From Paeniglutamicibacter psychrophenolicus (lineage in GTDB: Bacteria > Actinomycetota > Actinomycetes > Actinomycetales > Micrococcaceae): DNA of 64,000 nt. Below are positions 53,456 through 62,535 of the stretch, in pieces; the first letter of the stretch is position 1; each line of letters begins with the position of its first letter. Made by a program: the position numbers and the translations under genes. The notes below the pieces were generated by a model that was given only the letters and a program-made list of their open reading frames with translations, was not told the origin of the DNA and did no database searches. Location of the stretch: contig NZ_JAUSSH010000001.1 in the NCBI RefSeq assembly GCF_030812255.1, forward strand, positions 62,001-126,000, given 5' to 3'.

Positions 53456-54469
53456 TCAGGAAACCGGTGCGATGCCGGTGCTGTTGCGCACGACCAGGGC
53501 CGGGGCATGCCATTGCAGCCCCGGCCCCTGGCCCGCCAGCCGGGCCACGGCCCGCTCGATGGCCGCGCGGGCCAGGGCCGCCACGTCCTGGCGCACGCTG
53601 CTGAGCCCGATGTGCGCCAGCCGGGCAAACTGGCTGTCATCGAACCCCACGACGGAGATGTCGGCCGGAACCTCCAGGCCCGCGCGTTCAAGCGCGTCCA
53701 CGACCCCCAGGGCGCAGCGGTCGTTGAACACCACCAGGGCGCTGGGCGCCGGGTGCCGTGGATCGGCCAGCAGGCGTCCAGCCGCCGCGGCGCCCTCGCG
53801 TTCATCCGCACCGGCCGGCAGCACGCGTGCCAGATCGCCCAGCGAATGGCGCTCCATGGCCGCGAGGTAGGCGCTCCGGCGTTCGGCCGAGGCCACCGCG
53901 TCGCCCCCGTCCAGGTGGAAGATCCTTCTGTGCCCGAGGCCGACCAGGTGGGCGACGGCCTGGTCCATCCCCGATGCATCATCGGTGCACACCGAGTCGA
54001 TTCCCGGGACCTCGCGCAGCAGGCTGACGAGCGGGAGCCCGGCGTCCACCGCGGCGAGTTCCGCACGGGTGCCGGAGGCTGCGATCGCCAGGATGGCCTC
54101 GCACCCCGAATCGGCCAGTCCCTCCAGCGCCCTGGCCTCGCTTCGGTGTTTCCCGACGGCTCCGAGCACGACCTCGTAGCCGTGTTCCTCGGCGGCGGCA
54201 TAGATCTCGTCGACGAGCTCGGCATGGAACGGTTCGTCCAGGCGCAGCGAGACACCCAGCAGGCCCGAGCGCAGCGAACGCAGGGCACGGGCCCGGCTGT
54301 CGGGCCTGTAGCCAAGGGCTTGGGCGGCGGCCTTGACCTTGAGGCGGGAGGCTTCGCTGGCGCCTTCGGCCCCCCGCATCACGATCGATGCCAGGGCCAC
54401 CGACACCCCCGACTCCCTGGCGACATCGGCCAGGGTGGTGCGGCGTGGGGGCGGGGCGGGTTGGTTCAT
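53456..54469 (-). CDS. LacI-family regulator
   Basis: A 337-residue LacI/GalR regulator: helix-turn-helix TTLADVARESGVSVALASIV, hinge (YRPDSRARALRSLRSGLLG), and ligand domain with ALVVFNDRCALGVVDAL and ISVVGFDDSQFARLAHIGL. The ATG at 54469 is the normal family start; the frame stays open upstream to 54580. It is divergent from a dehydrogenase-isomerase pair, and two near-identical palindromes with central CG lie in the 109-base gap, so it very probably represses that pair and itself. Confidence 0.88.
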   Translation of the reverse strand: MNQPAPPPRRTTLADVARESGVSVALASIVMRGAEGASEASRLKVKAAAQALGYRPDSRARALRSLRSGLLGVSLRLDEPFHAELVDEIYAAAEEHGYEVVLGAVGKHRSEARALEGLADSGCEAILAIAASGTRAELAAVDAGLPLVSLLREVPGIDSVCTDDASGMDQAVAHLVGLGHRRIFHLDGGDAVASAERRSAYLAAMERHSLGDLARVLPAGADEREGAAAAGRLLADPRHPAPSALVVFNDRCALGVVDALERAGLEVPADISVVGFDDSQFARLAHIGLSSVRQDVAALARAAIERAVARLAGQGPGLQWHAPALVVRNSTGIAPVS

Positions 54470-54490
54470 TTCGGGCCTTTCGGGATTTCT

Positions 54491-54562
54491 TCTAGAACGA
54501 TCTAGACGACTGACTAACAGTGTGGCATAGTTGCCGGGACAGCAGAAACTAGAACGTTCTAG
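54491..54562. promoter_or_regulatory. Paired LacI operators
   Basis: TCTAGAACGATCTAGA at 54491-54506 and the perfect palindrome CTAGAACGTTCTAG at 54549-54562 share the core TAGAACG-TTCTA. Centres are about 57 bp apart between the divergent LacI and dehydrogenase genes. Confidence 0.75.
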
Positions 54563-54578
54563 AAGGATCGTGAACCAC

Positions 54579-55667
54579 ATGGCCTATTCCCCAAACACCC
54601 CGCCAATCCCGGAGCCCATCCGCATCGCGGTCATTGGCTGCGGCTGGATCGGCGCGTTCCACGCCCGCTCCCTCGCCGGCCACCTGCCCGGAGTGCGGCT
54701 CGAAGCCGTCGCCGACCCGGCGCCCGGTGCGGCCGCGGCGCTGGCCACCGAGCTCGGGATCGCCAAGCACACCACCGACCCGGTGGATCTGTTTGCCGAC
54801 CCGGAAATCGACGGGGTGCTCATTGCCGCGCCCTCCGCCTTCCACGCCACGCTGATCACCCAGGCCGCCGCCGCAGGGAAGCATGTGTTCAGCGAAAAGC
54901 CCGCGGGCCTGGACCTGGCGGAGCTGGAAGGTGCGCTGGATGCCGTGGATCGCGCCGGGGTTGAATTCCAGATCGGCTTCAACCGCCGCTTTGCCGCCGA
55001 CTTCACCGAAGCCAAGAACCGCATCAACGCCGGGGACATCGGAAGCGTGCAGCTCATGCGCTCGCTGACCCGCGACCCGGGCACCTCCGACGGCATCGCG
55101 CATGCTGCGCGCATCAAGCCCAACACCATCTTCCTGGAGACGCTGATCCATGACTTTGACACTCTGAACTGGTTCAACGAGGGCGCCCGGGTCACCGAGG
55201 TCCGTGCCATGGCCGATGCCCTGGTGGAACCGTCCTTCAAGGACGGGGGATTGCTGGACACCGCCGTGGTGACACTGCGCTACGACAACGGCGCGATCGC
55301 CGTGGCCGAGGCCAGCTTCAGTGCCCTCTACGGCTACGACGTGCGCGGGGAGGTCTTCGGCTCCGCCGGCATGGCCACCGCCGGGCACCCGGTGCAGCTG
55401 GCCGCCGGCACATTCACCGCAGCCGGTGCGCAGGCCCCCACCGAAAGGCTGAACATCGAGCTCTTCGCCGGGGCATACCGCGCGGAACTTGCCCACTTTG
55501 CCCAGCTGATCGCCGCCCGCAACGGCCACGCCGAGCCTCCGACGGCCCCCACCCCGGGCGCCCAGGCGGCACGTGACGCCTTGGAAATCGCGCTGGCCTG
55601 CGTGGAATCCATGCGCACCGGCGAAGCAGTCCGACTGGTCCGCGAAACCGCGGGCGGTGCCCGGTGA
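54579..55667 (+). CDS. Gfo/Idh/MocA dehydrogenase (inositol-like)
   Basis: A 362-residue NAD(P)-dependent dehydrogenase. Rossmann motif IRIAVIGCGWIGAFHARSL, catalytic Lys in VFSEKPAGLDL, and FLETLIHDFDTLNWF with the Asp/His pair. The C-terminal half has the usual beta-sheet substrate domain. AGAAGGA lies upstream; ATG 54579 is chosen. It is followed with a GTGA overlap by an isomerase gene. Its likely substrate is an inositol stereoisomer or derivative. Confidence 0.88.
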   Translation: MAYSPNTPPIPEPIRIAVIGCGWIGAFHARSLAGHLPGVRLEAVADPAPGAAAALATELGIAKHTTDPVDLFADPEIDGVLIAAPSAFHATLITQAAAAGKHVFSEKPAGLDLAELEGALDAVDRAGVEFQIGFNRRFAADFTEAKNRINAGDIGSVQLMRSLTRDPGTSDGIAHAARIKPNTIFLETLIHDFDTLNWFNEGARVTEVRAMADALVEPSFKDGGLLDTAVVTLRYDNGAIAVAEASFSALYGYDVRGEVFGSAGMATAGHPVQLAAGTFTAAGAQAPTERLNIELFAGAYRAELAHFAQLIAARNGHAEPPTAPTPGAQAARDALEIALACVESMRTGEAVRLVRETAGGAR

Positions 55668-56434
55668 GCCTGGACCTGGCCGTCTGCGCCGAGATGGTGT
55701 TCCTTCACCTGCCGTTCACCCAACGGGTCGAGAAGATCCACGAGCTGGGATTCGCGGTGGAAATGTGGGACTCGCGCACCAAGGACATCGCCGCGCTGGC
55801 GGCCACCGGCGCGGGCTTTTCCTCGATGACCGGCTACAGCGCCGGTTCCCTGATCGATCCGGACAGTTGCGGCGAGGTGCTGCGCACCGCCGCCGAATTG
55901 GTCCCCGCCGCCCTGGAGCTGGGCATCAAGCGGTTGGTGGTGCACCCTGCCGAACTCATCGACGGGCAGGCGGCCCGGCCGCTGTTCCGGGCCACGGGCC
56001 AGATGTGGCTGACCGCGGCCCGCACCCTTGAAAGGCTCGGCGAGCTCGGGGCCGAACACGGCCTGGTGTTCACCGTGGAAAACCTGAACACCATCGTGGA
56101 CCATCCCGGCATCCCGCTGGGCCGGGCCAAGGACACCCTGGCCCTGGTGTCGGGGGTCGGGCACCCGAACGTGAAGATGATGCTGGACCTGTACCACGCG
56201 CAGATCGGCGAGGGGAACCTGATCGCGCTGCTGCGCGACTCGATCGACCACCTCGGGGAGGTCCAGGTGGCCGACGTTCCGGGGCGCTGCGAACCGGGCA
56301 CCGGGGAGATCAACTACCCGGTGATCGCCGCCGAGCTGCGTGCCCTGGGCTACACCGGGACCGTGGGTCTGGAGGGTTGGGCCTCCGGGGATTCGGAGGC
56401 CGCCCTCTCCGGTTTCAGGGCTGCCTTCTCCTGA
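55664..56434 (+). CDS. Hydroxypyruvate-isomerase-like TIM barrel
   Basis: A 256-residue barrel of the hydroxypyruvate isomerase type (LAVCAEMVFLHLPFTQRVEK; FTVENLNTIVDHPGIPLG with Glu; VKMMLDLYHAQIGEGNL with Asp and His; VQVADVPGRCEPGTGEINY; GLEGWASGDSE with Glu). The start is GTG coupled to the dehydrogenase stop. Family members isomerise tartronate semialdehyde/hydroxypyruvate or keto sugars. With the dehydrogenase it forms a two-step oxidation-isomerisation module. Confidence 0.82.
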   Translation: MSLDLAVCAEMVFLHLPFTQRVEKIHELGFAVEMWDSRTKDIAALAATGAGFSSMTGYSAGSLIDPDSCGEVLRTAAELVPAALELGIKRLVVHPAELIDGQAARPLFRATGQMWLTAARTLERLGELGAEHGLVFTVENLNTIVDHPGIPLGRAKDTLALVSGVGHPNVKMMLDLYHAQIGEGNLIALLRDSIDHLGEVQVADVPGRCEPGTGEINYPVIAAELRALGYTGTVGLEGWASGDSEAALSGFRAAFS

Positions 56435-56451
56435 GGACTGTTTCGAACAGG

Positions 56452-56502
56452 GCCCGCCAGGCTTGCCTTGCCAAGGGGTTCGGCAAGCCAACCCCGGCGG
56501 GC
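56452..56502. terminator. Shared terminator hairpin between convergent genes
   Basis: GCCCGCC at 56452-56458 pairs with GGCGGGC at 56496-56502, and inside it GGCTTGCC pairs with GGCAAGCC. It separates the plus-strand isomerase from the minus-strand dioxygenase. Confidence 0.6.
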
Positions 56503-56523
56503 CGCCTCGAGACGACGCCTGGA

Positions 56524-57717
56524 TCAGCGTGCGCCGGTGCGGCGGCGGGATTCCTGGGCGTCCAGGGCCCCGTCCAGTGCGACGTGAGAGGCTGAGCGCC
56601 CCAGGTGTTCCAGGACGAGTTCGGCCTGGGACTGCGGGGCCAGCCCGCCTATGGGCTGGTCCCGGTCCAGGTTGGTCGGGAAGGCATACCCCTCGGCCGA
56701 GGATGCCACGATGTTCTTGAGCGCCTTCTGCGAGGCTCCGGAGGACTTCATGCCAAGCAGCACCGGGTACAGGGCCTTGCTCATGGCCGTGCGGTCGACG
56801 GTCTCCATGGCCCGCCCGAACGCCGAGGAAACCTGCAGCAGGTTGGCCATGCGCTTGATGTCGGTCGAGACGTTGTTGCCGGCCCCGTGGAACAGCGCCG
56901 GGTTGAAGAAGGCGGCGTCTCCCTTGTCCAACGGCAATTGGGCGAAGTTCGCCTGGAAGTATTCGGTGAAGTCCTCCCGGTGGAAGGCCACGTAGCCCGG
57001 GGCATACTTGTGGGAGTGCGGCAGGTAGAGGGTGGGACCCGATTCCAGCGGCATGTCGCAGTGTGCGACGGCCCCCTGCAGCGTCAGTGCCGGCGTGAGC
57101 AGGTGGGTGTGGGCAGGGTAGGCGGAAGCCTGCTCGGCGGACATGAAGCCCAGGTGGTAGTCGCGGTGCGCGCGCTGGGCAACGCCGCCGGGATTCACCA
57201 CATTGACCTGGCTGGTCACCTGGTAGTTGGGGCCCAGCCACGCCTCGGACACCAGGGCCAAAATGTCCGAGGAATAGTACTCGGCAAAGACCTCCGGTTC
57301 GGCCAGGGCCAGCTTGTCCAGCGCACCCCAGACCCTGTCGTTGGCACCCGGCTTGGCGAAGTGGTCCCCGCCGGTGACCCCTGCGGCCTTCTGGGCCGCG
57401 ATCAAGCGGTTGAAGGCGTCGGTGGCACGGTCCACGACGCCCAGATCGGGGAAGGCACCTTTGAACACCACGATGCCAGGGCCCTCGGTGAGTGCATGGG
57501 CCAACTCGGCCTGGACGTCGGCGCGCTCGGCCGGGTCATCCAGGTAGGAATGCAGTCGCGGGCCGTAAATGAGCACGTTCTGCTCCACGGCATCTGCATA
57601 CGGGTAGTCTTCCAACCGCGTTGCCGCGGACACGACCTGCTTGAAATCCTCGAGGTTGCAGTCTTCGGCGCGGAACCAGCGTGGGACGGCGTTCGCGGAG
57701 GTCGAGGTGGTGGTCAT
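56524..57717 (-). CDS. Phytanoyl-CoA dioxygenase family Fe(II)/2-oxoglutarate enzyme
   Basis: A 397-residue PhyH-family oxygenase. The iron ligands fit the H-x-D...H pattern: HRDYHLGFMS for the first two and FHGAGNNVSTDIKRM for the distal His, with the downstream Arg/Lys expected to bind 2-oxoglutarate. The N-terminal 100 residues are an added domain. Such enzymes hydroxylate or oxidatively demethylate small substrates. It stands divergent from a LacI regulator inside the inositol island, so a modified cyclitol or its transport-linked derivative is a reasonable but unproven substrate. Confidence 0.82.
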   Translation of the reverse strand: MTTTSTSANAVPRWFRAEDCNLEDFKQVVSAATRLEDYPYADAVEQNVLIYGPRLHSYLDDPAERADVQAELAHALTEGPGIVVFKGAFPDLGVVDRATDAFNRLIAAQKAAGVTGGDHFAKPGANDRVWGALDKLALAEPEVFAEYYSSDILALVSEAWLGPNYQVTSQVNVVNPGGVAQRAHRDYHLGFMSAEQASAYPAHTHLLTPALTLQGAVAHCDMPLESGPTLYLPHSHKYAPGYVAFHREDFTEYFQANFAQLPLDKGDAAFFNPALFHGAGNNVSTDIKRMANLLQVSSAFGRAMETVDRTAMSKALYPVLLGMKSSGASQKALKNIVASSAEGYAFPTNLDRDQPIGGLAPQSQAELVLEHLGRSASHVALDGALDAQESRRRTGAR

Positions 57718-57909
57718 GGTGCAAGCCTTTCGAAAAATGAGGATGGGACGTGGACCGACATCGCGGGAACCTCACGGATCCCTCACGGCAGTGTGACGGT
57801 ATAGGCTCGGAACTGCCAGGTGGATATTGTCGCCACCATCAATTCTGCTTCCGAAGCACCGTGCTGAACCAGCATCAAACACCTCAAAAACACCTCAAGG
57901 GGACCAACG

Positions 57910-58941
57910 ATGGCACATCGCTTTTCCATCCGGGACATAGCCCGGCAGGCCGGGGTCAGCGAGGCCACGGTGGACCGCGTCCTGCATGGGCGCACCGGGG
58001 TACGCCCAAGCACCGCTGGCCAAGTCGGTCGCGCCATCCAGGAGCTGGAAACCCAGCAGGCCCAATTGGAACTCTCGGGCCGAACCTTCGTGATCGACGT
58101 GGTGGTCGATGCGCCGTCGCGCTTCAGCCACGCGATGCGCGCGGCCTTGGAAGCCGAGTTGCCCCTGCTGCGGCCTGCAGCGTTCCGAGCCCGATTCCAC
58201 CTGAGCCAGCATTGGAGCGAGGGGGAATGCGTCGAGCAATTGGACAAGATTGCCCGCCGGGGATCCCACGGTGTGTTGCTCAAGGCAACCGATTCACCGG
58301 GGGTGGCCGAGGCAGTCGGGATGCTCTCGGGCAGGGGCATCCCCGTCGTGACGGTTGTGACCGATCTGCCGTCAACGGCCCGGATCACCTATGTGGGGCC
58401 GGACAACAGGGCGGCCGGGTCCACGGCCGCCTATCTGATGTGCGCATGGCTTGGCGACAGACCCGGAGATGTGGCCCTTACCGTGAGCAAAGACGGCTTC
58501 CGCGGCGAAGAGGAACGGGAAATGGGTTTCCGGGCCACACTGCGAAAGCTTGCTCCGACCCGGATCATTCACGAGCTGCCGGACTCCGAGGGCATGGATG
58601 GGGCTGCCGAACAGTACATGGAGCAGATGCTGGCCCGGCACTCCGATCTCGCCGGCGTGTATTCGATCGGAGGCGGTAATTCCGGCCTGGTGCGTGCCAT
58701 CCAGCGGGCAGGCTCACCGGGAACCGTGGTGATAGGCCACGACCTGAACAAGGAAAATTCCCTGTTGCTTTTGGGTGGCGCGTTGCATGCGGTGCTGGGG
58801 CACAACCTGCGCTCCGATATGCATGCTGCCTGCCGGGCCTTGATGCATTACCACCGGGCGCTGCCCGGCAGCCATGAGCCCGAGCGCTCGCCGATCGAGA
58901 TTCACACGCCCTACAACTTGCCGGCGGCCGCTGCCCAATAG
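57910..58941 (+). CDS. LacI-family regulator
   Basis: A 343-residue LacI-type regulator: SIRDIARQAGVSEATVDRVL is the helix-turn-helix, and a substrate-binding domain follows (IDVVVDAPSRFSHAMRAAL; ITYVGPDNRAAGSTAAYLM; GVYSIGGGNSGLVRAI; VVIGHDLNKENSLLL). The ligand domain is of the class seen with inositol and ribose binding proteins. It is divergent from the dioxygenase and likely controls it. In the 192-base gap, CCTCACGG occurs twice (near 57771-57778 and 57781-57788), followed by GTGACGG. Confidence 0.85.
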   Translation: MAHRFSIRDIARQAGVSEATVDRVLHGRTGVRPSTAGQVGRAIQELETQQAQLELSGRTFVIDVVVDAPSRFSHAMRAALEAELPLLRPAAFRARFHLSQHWSEGECVEQLDKIARRGSHGVLLKATDSPGVAEAVGMLSGRGIPVVTVVTDLPSTARITYVGPDNRAAGSTAAYLMCAWLGDRPGDVALTVSKDGFRGEEEREMGFRATLRKLAPTRIIHELPDSEGMDGAAEQYMEQMLARHSDLAGVYSIGGGNSGLVRAIQRAGSPGTVVIGHDLNKENSLLLLGGALHAVLGHNLRSDMHAACRALMHYHRALPGSHEPERSPIEIHTPYNLPAAAAQ

Positions 58942-59169
58942 CATCGACCTGCGCTGCCTCGCACCTGGCCTGCGAGCCAGTGATGGAACCCTTTTCGGCA
59001 GGGTGCTGGAGGGTCCAACGATTCCTGCGCGCAACGCGGTGCTCGTTGACATGTCCGGGGCCCCGCGGGGATGGGCAGGCAGCCCACTTCGGATTCACCG
59101 GGATGCGGGCCGACCAGAACATTGCCGGATTCCGCATTGACCAAGACGCGGGGCTCCGGCAGCAAAAAC
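58942..59169. other. Intergenic stretch without a supported gene
   Basis: The 305-base gap between the LacI gene and the next minus-strand dehydrogenase holds a terminator at its far end (59170-59208). In the rest I see only short frames without coding bias and no recognisable repeat or RNA. Confidence 0.5.
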
Positions 59170-59208
59170 GTCGGGGTGGTCTCACCTTGGCGGTGGGACC
59201 ACCCCGAC
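59170..59208 (-). terminator. Terminator of the dehydrogenase gene
   Basis: A 17-bp stem (GTCGGGGTGGTCTCACC with its complement, one G-T pair) is followed on the minus strand by GTTTTTGCT, the T-run side. It lies 38 bases after the stop codon of the minus-strand dehydrogenase. Confidence 0.85.
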
Positions 59209-59246
59209 GGTGGTGCCGTGCTGTGGCCTCGAGCCATTGCCCGGCG

Positions 59247-60260
59247 TCAGATCTTGCCGATCTTCACGGTCCTGCCGGTCTTTGCGGATTCGAGTGCCGC
59301 GTCGGCCAGCACCAAGGCGGCAACTCCGTCTTCGAAGCTCGGGGAGCAGGGGATGCCGTTTTGGATCGCGTGCGCGAAGGCATCGAGCTCACGCCGGTAG
59401 GCCTGCGTGTAGCGTTCCAGGAAGAAGGGCATGAAGGCCTCGCCTTCGCCGGTGCCCGAAGCGCCGTACTTGCGGACCGTGGTCGGGGTGATGTTCTTGG
59501 CTTCAAGCATGCCCTCGGAGCCGAAGGCCTCCAGCCGCTGATCGTATCCGTAGGAGCAGTGACGCGAATTGGTGATCGTGATCAGCTCGCCCCGGCTGCC
59601 ACGCAGGGTGACCACGACGGAATCGTAGTCTCCAAGCTCTTCGATGTAGCTGCTGAACTGGTTGGATCCCACTGCCGTGACCTCGACGATGTCCTCAACG
59701 AAGAACCGGGCCATGTCCAGGTCGTGGATCGTCATGTCCCGGAAAATTCCGCCCGAGGTTTCGATGTAGTCGCGGGGAGCAGGCGCCGGGTCGCGGCTGA
59801 TGATGGTGACTTGTTCCAATGCACCAATCTCACCGGCTTCAACGCGGGCGTTGATGGATGCGAAACTTGGGTCGAACCTGCGGTTGAAGCCGAGCATGAT
59901 GGGCACCGTCGTGTCCTTCAGCTTGTCGCGGCACGCCATGACGGTTGCCAGGTCCAGGTCGATGGGCTTCTCGCACAGTACTGCGAGGCCGTGGGCCGCA
60001 GCGCGGGTAATGAGGTCGACGTGGGTGCTTGTCGGCGAACCGATGATCACGGCGTCAAGGCCGGGTTCGGCAAACACCTCATCAGGGTCCTGTACGGCCC
60101 GGGCACCGGTCTGTTCGGCAAGCTTGCGGGCGGCGTCAATGAACGGATCGGCAATGAGGACCAGCTCAATGTCCGGGTGGGCGGCAAGGTTGCGGGCGTG
60201 AACCTGTCCAATGCGGCCGGAGCCGAAAAGTGCCATACGCAACGGTCGTGGTGAAGCCAT
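59247..60260 (-). CDS. Gfo/Idh/MocA dehydrogenase, IolG-like
   Basis: A 337-residue dehydrogenase close to IolG in layout: RMALFGSGRIGQVHARNLA (NAD fold), LCEKPIDLDLATV with the catalytic Lys, GFNRRFDPSF, and GGIFRDMTIHDLDMARFF with the Asp/His pair. It should oxidise myo-, scyllo- or chiro-inositol. AGGGAGGGG-like purines (AAAGGAC on the minus strand) precede the ATG. It is probably the last gene of the minus-strand unit that begins at 62332, although 93 bases separate it from the isomerase. Confidence 0.88.
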   Translation of the reverse strand: MASPRPLRMALFGSGRIGQVHARNLAAHPDIELVLIADPFIDAARKLAEQTGARAVQDPDEVFAEPGLDAVIIGSPTSTHVDLITRAAAHGLAVLCEKPIDLDLATVMACRDKLKDTTVPIMLGFNRRFDPSFASINARVEAGEIGALEQVTIISRDPAPAPRDYIETSGGIFRDMTIHDLDMARFFVEDIVEVTAVGSNQFSSYIEELGDYDSVVVTLRGSRGELITITNSRHCSYGYDQRLEAFGSEGMLEAKNITPTTVRKYGASGTGEGEAFMPFFLERYTQAYRRELDAFAHAIQNGIPCSPSFEDGVAALVLADAALESAKTGRTVKIGKI

Positions 60261-60353
60261 GAATTATAAGTCCTTTCAGGGAGGGGAATAACGTGTTGAA
60301 GATTCGACTTGGGCAGCACATGCGATGCCCTGGGCGTTGGTGGAGCCGTGGAG

Positions 60354-61229
60354 CTAACCGGGGAAGGAAGCAACCGCGGTGTCGAAGGCCCGCTGGAGTC
60401 CTTCGCGCAGCGGGGTTGAGCGGTGCTCGCGGGAAATGATCTCCACTCCCCATGGCCCGAGGTATCCGGCCTCGAGGGCAAGCTTGATGAATGTCGCGGG
60501 ATCGAAATCACCGCGGCCGCAGTATGCGCGGTTGTTGATGGTGTCCTCGAACAAGGTTCCATCGGTCTTGTGGAAACCATCGTCGATTTCCACTGCGAAT
60601 ACACGGTCCATCGGGGTGATATTCCACAGCTCTTCGTGTGAGAGCCCCGACTTGGCAGTGTGCCAGATATCGATCATCAGCCCCGCGGAGGGGCTGTCCG
60701 AAGCCGTCACCACCTGGATCGCCTCGGCAGTGGTGCGCAGGTTCGAGAACGGGGTTGCTTCCAGGGCAAGGCGGATGCCGACGTCGGCCGCCTGGTCCGC
60801 CAGATCGGAGAAGGCACCGGTCATCAATGAGATCGGCAGGGGTTCACCGGCGTTGCCGGCCCCCACCTTGATGTGGCGGGCGCCCAGCAGGGTCGCTGCC
60901 TCGAAAAGCTCGGCCTGGACCTTGTCCGCGGCCTTGCGTTCGGCGCCTGTGGACCACCAGCCGTTGATGAATTCGACCTCGACGATGCCGATTCCTGCGG
61001 CCTTGATCTGTCGACCGAGCTCTTCATAGCCGATGCTGTCGCGGACAACCAGCAGATCGTCATGAACCAGGCCGATGCCGGCCCATCCGGTCTCGGCAAC
61101 TGCGGCGATGCGCTCCGAGATCGCCAAGGGGCTGCATTCGGTGGGGCCCAGCGGCGCGGCATCCCCGGCGCTGGTCCAGCATGTGGCAATCAGCTGCGGG
61201 TTCTGCCCGGTGGATTCGTTGCTCTGCAT
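60354..61229 (-). CDS. TIM-barrel isomerase/epimerase
   Basis: A 291-residue AP-endonuclease-2-type barrel: LIATCWTSAGDAAPLGPTE at the start, EVEFINGWWSTGAER (Glu), IRLALEATPFSNLRTTAEA (Glu), GLMIDIWHTAKSGLSHEE (Asp, His), VFAVEIDDGFHKTDG and GPWGVEIISREH (Glu). ATG 61229 is preferred; an upstream TTG at 61235 would overlap the previous stop (TTGA). It follows the dehydrogenase at 61232-62332 directly and probably acts on its keto product. Confidence 0.85.
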   Translation of the reverse strand: MQSNESTGQNPQLIATCWTSAGDAAPLGPTECSPLAISERIAAVAETGWAGIGLVHDDLLVVRDSIGYEELGRQIKAAGIGIVEVEFINGWWSTGAERKAADKVQAELFEAATLLGARHIKVGAGNAGEPLPISLMTGAFSDLADQAADVGIRLALEATPFSNLRTTAEAIQVVTASDSPSAGLMIDIWHTAKSGLSHEELWNITPMDRVFAVEIDDGFHKTDGTLFEDTINNRAYCGRGDFDPATFIKLALEAGYLGPWGVEIISREHRSTPLREGLQRAFDTAVASFPG

Positions 61230-61231
61230 GC

Positions 61232-62332
61232 TCAAGGCACCTCAATAAGTGTAGGTTCGGTGATGCTGGCCATGCCACCGGCATTGTTGCTCGAACGGTA
61301 GCAGGCATCCACGATTCGGGCCACGGTGAGCGCATCGGACACCGGGGCAACATTAGGTGCACCGGTCCGGATGCTGTCAACCCAGCCGCGCATCTCGGTG
61401 CGGAAATTGCTGATGTTCTCCAACTCGGGGAGTTCGGAGAACTTGTTGCTCTCGGTCCGGGCAAAGGGCGGAGTGAAATAGCTTTCGGTCCACTCGGTCC
61501 AGCCTGCCGGCAGCCCGGCGGCGGCTTCGTCCAGATAGACGCGCAAACGTTGGGGAAGGATGCCGATTTCAATCATTCCCCGCGTGCCGTAGACGAAGAT
61601 GCGGGAGCTTTCGAACCACTCGAGTTTGTCGTGGCCGTCGAAGCTGAAGGTGGCTGACATGTCGGGGTAGTTAAGCAACACTGATGCGGAGTCTTCCCTG
61701 CTGCCCTCACCCGAGAGCCGCGCGGACTTGTGTACCCGGGCATTCACGGACTCCGGTGCACCGAAAATGTGGACCAATGAATCGAGCATGTGGCAGCCAA
61801 GGATCCACAGGACGCCGCCCATATCGGCTGGCTGGTTCAGGTGGTCGGTGACATGCTCGCCCACCATCGCAGCACCGCGTGCCGAAACGGTGACGACCTC
61901 TCCGACGGCTCCATCGTCGATCAGCTTCTTTGCCCATCTAATCGATTCGGCCAGACGTACGTTGTAGCCCACCTGGACCACCTGGCTCGAGGGGACCCTG
62001 CTTTCGGCCTCGGCCAGCTGCAGCAAGTCCTCAACCGTTCCGCCACCCGGCTTCTCGACGACTACCGACTTGCCTGCCGCCAGGGCGCGCAGGGCATGAG
62101 GGACCATGTCCTTGCTCTTTGAATGCACCATGATGGCATTGATCCGCTCGTCATTGAGCACTCCGTCGATGTCCCGAAGCTCGACATTGTACTTCTCTGC
62201 GAAGTATCCCAGTCGTGGATCTCCATCGGCTGCGGCAACCACTTCCACGTTCTCAATTTCACGCAGTGCTCGGACACGGGCAGATGCATGCGGGTGGGTG
62301 ATTCCCAGTAGTCCCACAACGATAGGTTTCAT
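61232..62332 (-). CDS. Gfo/Idh/MocA dehydrogenase
   Basis: A 366-residue oxidoreductase with a slightly unusual N-terminus (KPIVVGLLGITHPHASARV instead of the GxGxxG form), the Lys-containing VVVEKPGGGTVEDL and a longer substrate domain (ADMGGVLWILGCHMLDSLV with the His). CAGGAG sits 8 bases before the ATG at 62332. It heads the minus-strand unit with the isomerase and the IolG-like gene. The variant nucleotide loop may indicate a different cofactor preference or a substrate other than free inositol. Confidence 0.85.
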   Translation of the reverse strand: MKPIVVGLLGITHPHASARVRALREIENVEVVAAADGDPRLGYFAEKYNVELRDIDGVLNDERINAIMVHSKSKDMVPHALRALAAGKSVVVEKPGGGTVEDLLQLAEAESRVPSSQVVQVGYNVRLAESIRWAKKLIDDGAVGEVVTVSARGAAMVGEHVTDHLNQPADMGGVLWILGCHMLDSLVHIFGAPESVNARVHKSARLSGEGSREDSASVLLNYPDMSATFSFDGHDKLEWFESSRIFVYGTRGMIEIGILPQRLRVYLDEAAAGLPAGWTEWTESYFTPPFARTESNKFSELPELENISNFRTEMRGWVDSIRTGAPNVAPVSDALTVARIVDACYRSSNNAGGMASITEPTLIEVP

Positions 62333-62450
62333 CGAGTTTTCTCCTGTAGCTGTTTCCCGGGCGCTTTCGTCTTCGTACGACGGCACGTGGATCCTGGTCG
62401 GTCCTGGCCATGCGGTGTCCAGGTAAATTACTTCGACCTAGTCGCATCTA

Positions 62451-62467
62451 TTGGACAGTGTGTCCAA
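62451..62467. promoter_or_regulatory. Perfect 17-bp palindrome upstream of the dehydrogenase unit
   Basis: TTGGACAGTGTGTCCAA (7-3-7) is a perfect palindrome 119 bases before the dehydrogenase start and 69 bases after the IclR-type stop. It is the likely operator of the adjacent IclR-type regulator. Confidence 0.65.
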
Positions 62468-62535
62468 AGTATTGCATGTCACATGATTGAGGGTCAAGCC
62501 ATGGAGTGGACAGCGAGGTTGGCTGGTGAAAGTGC

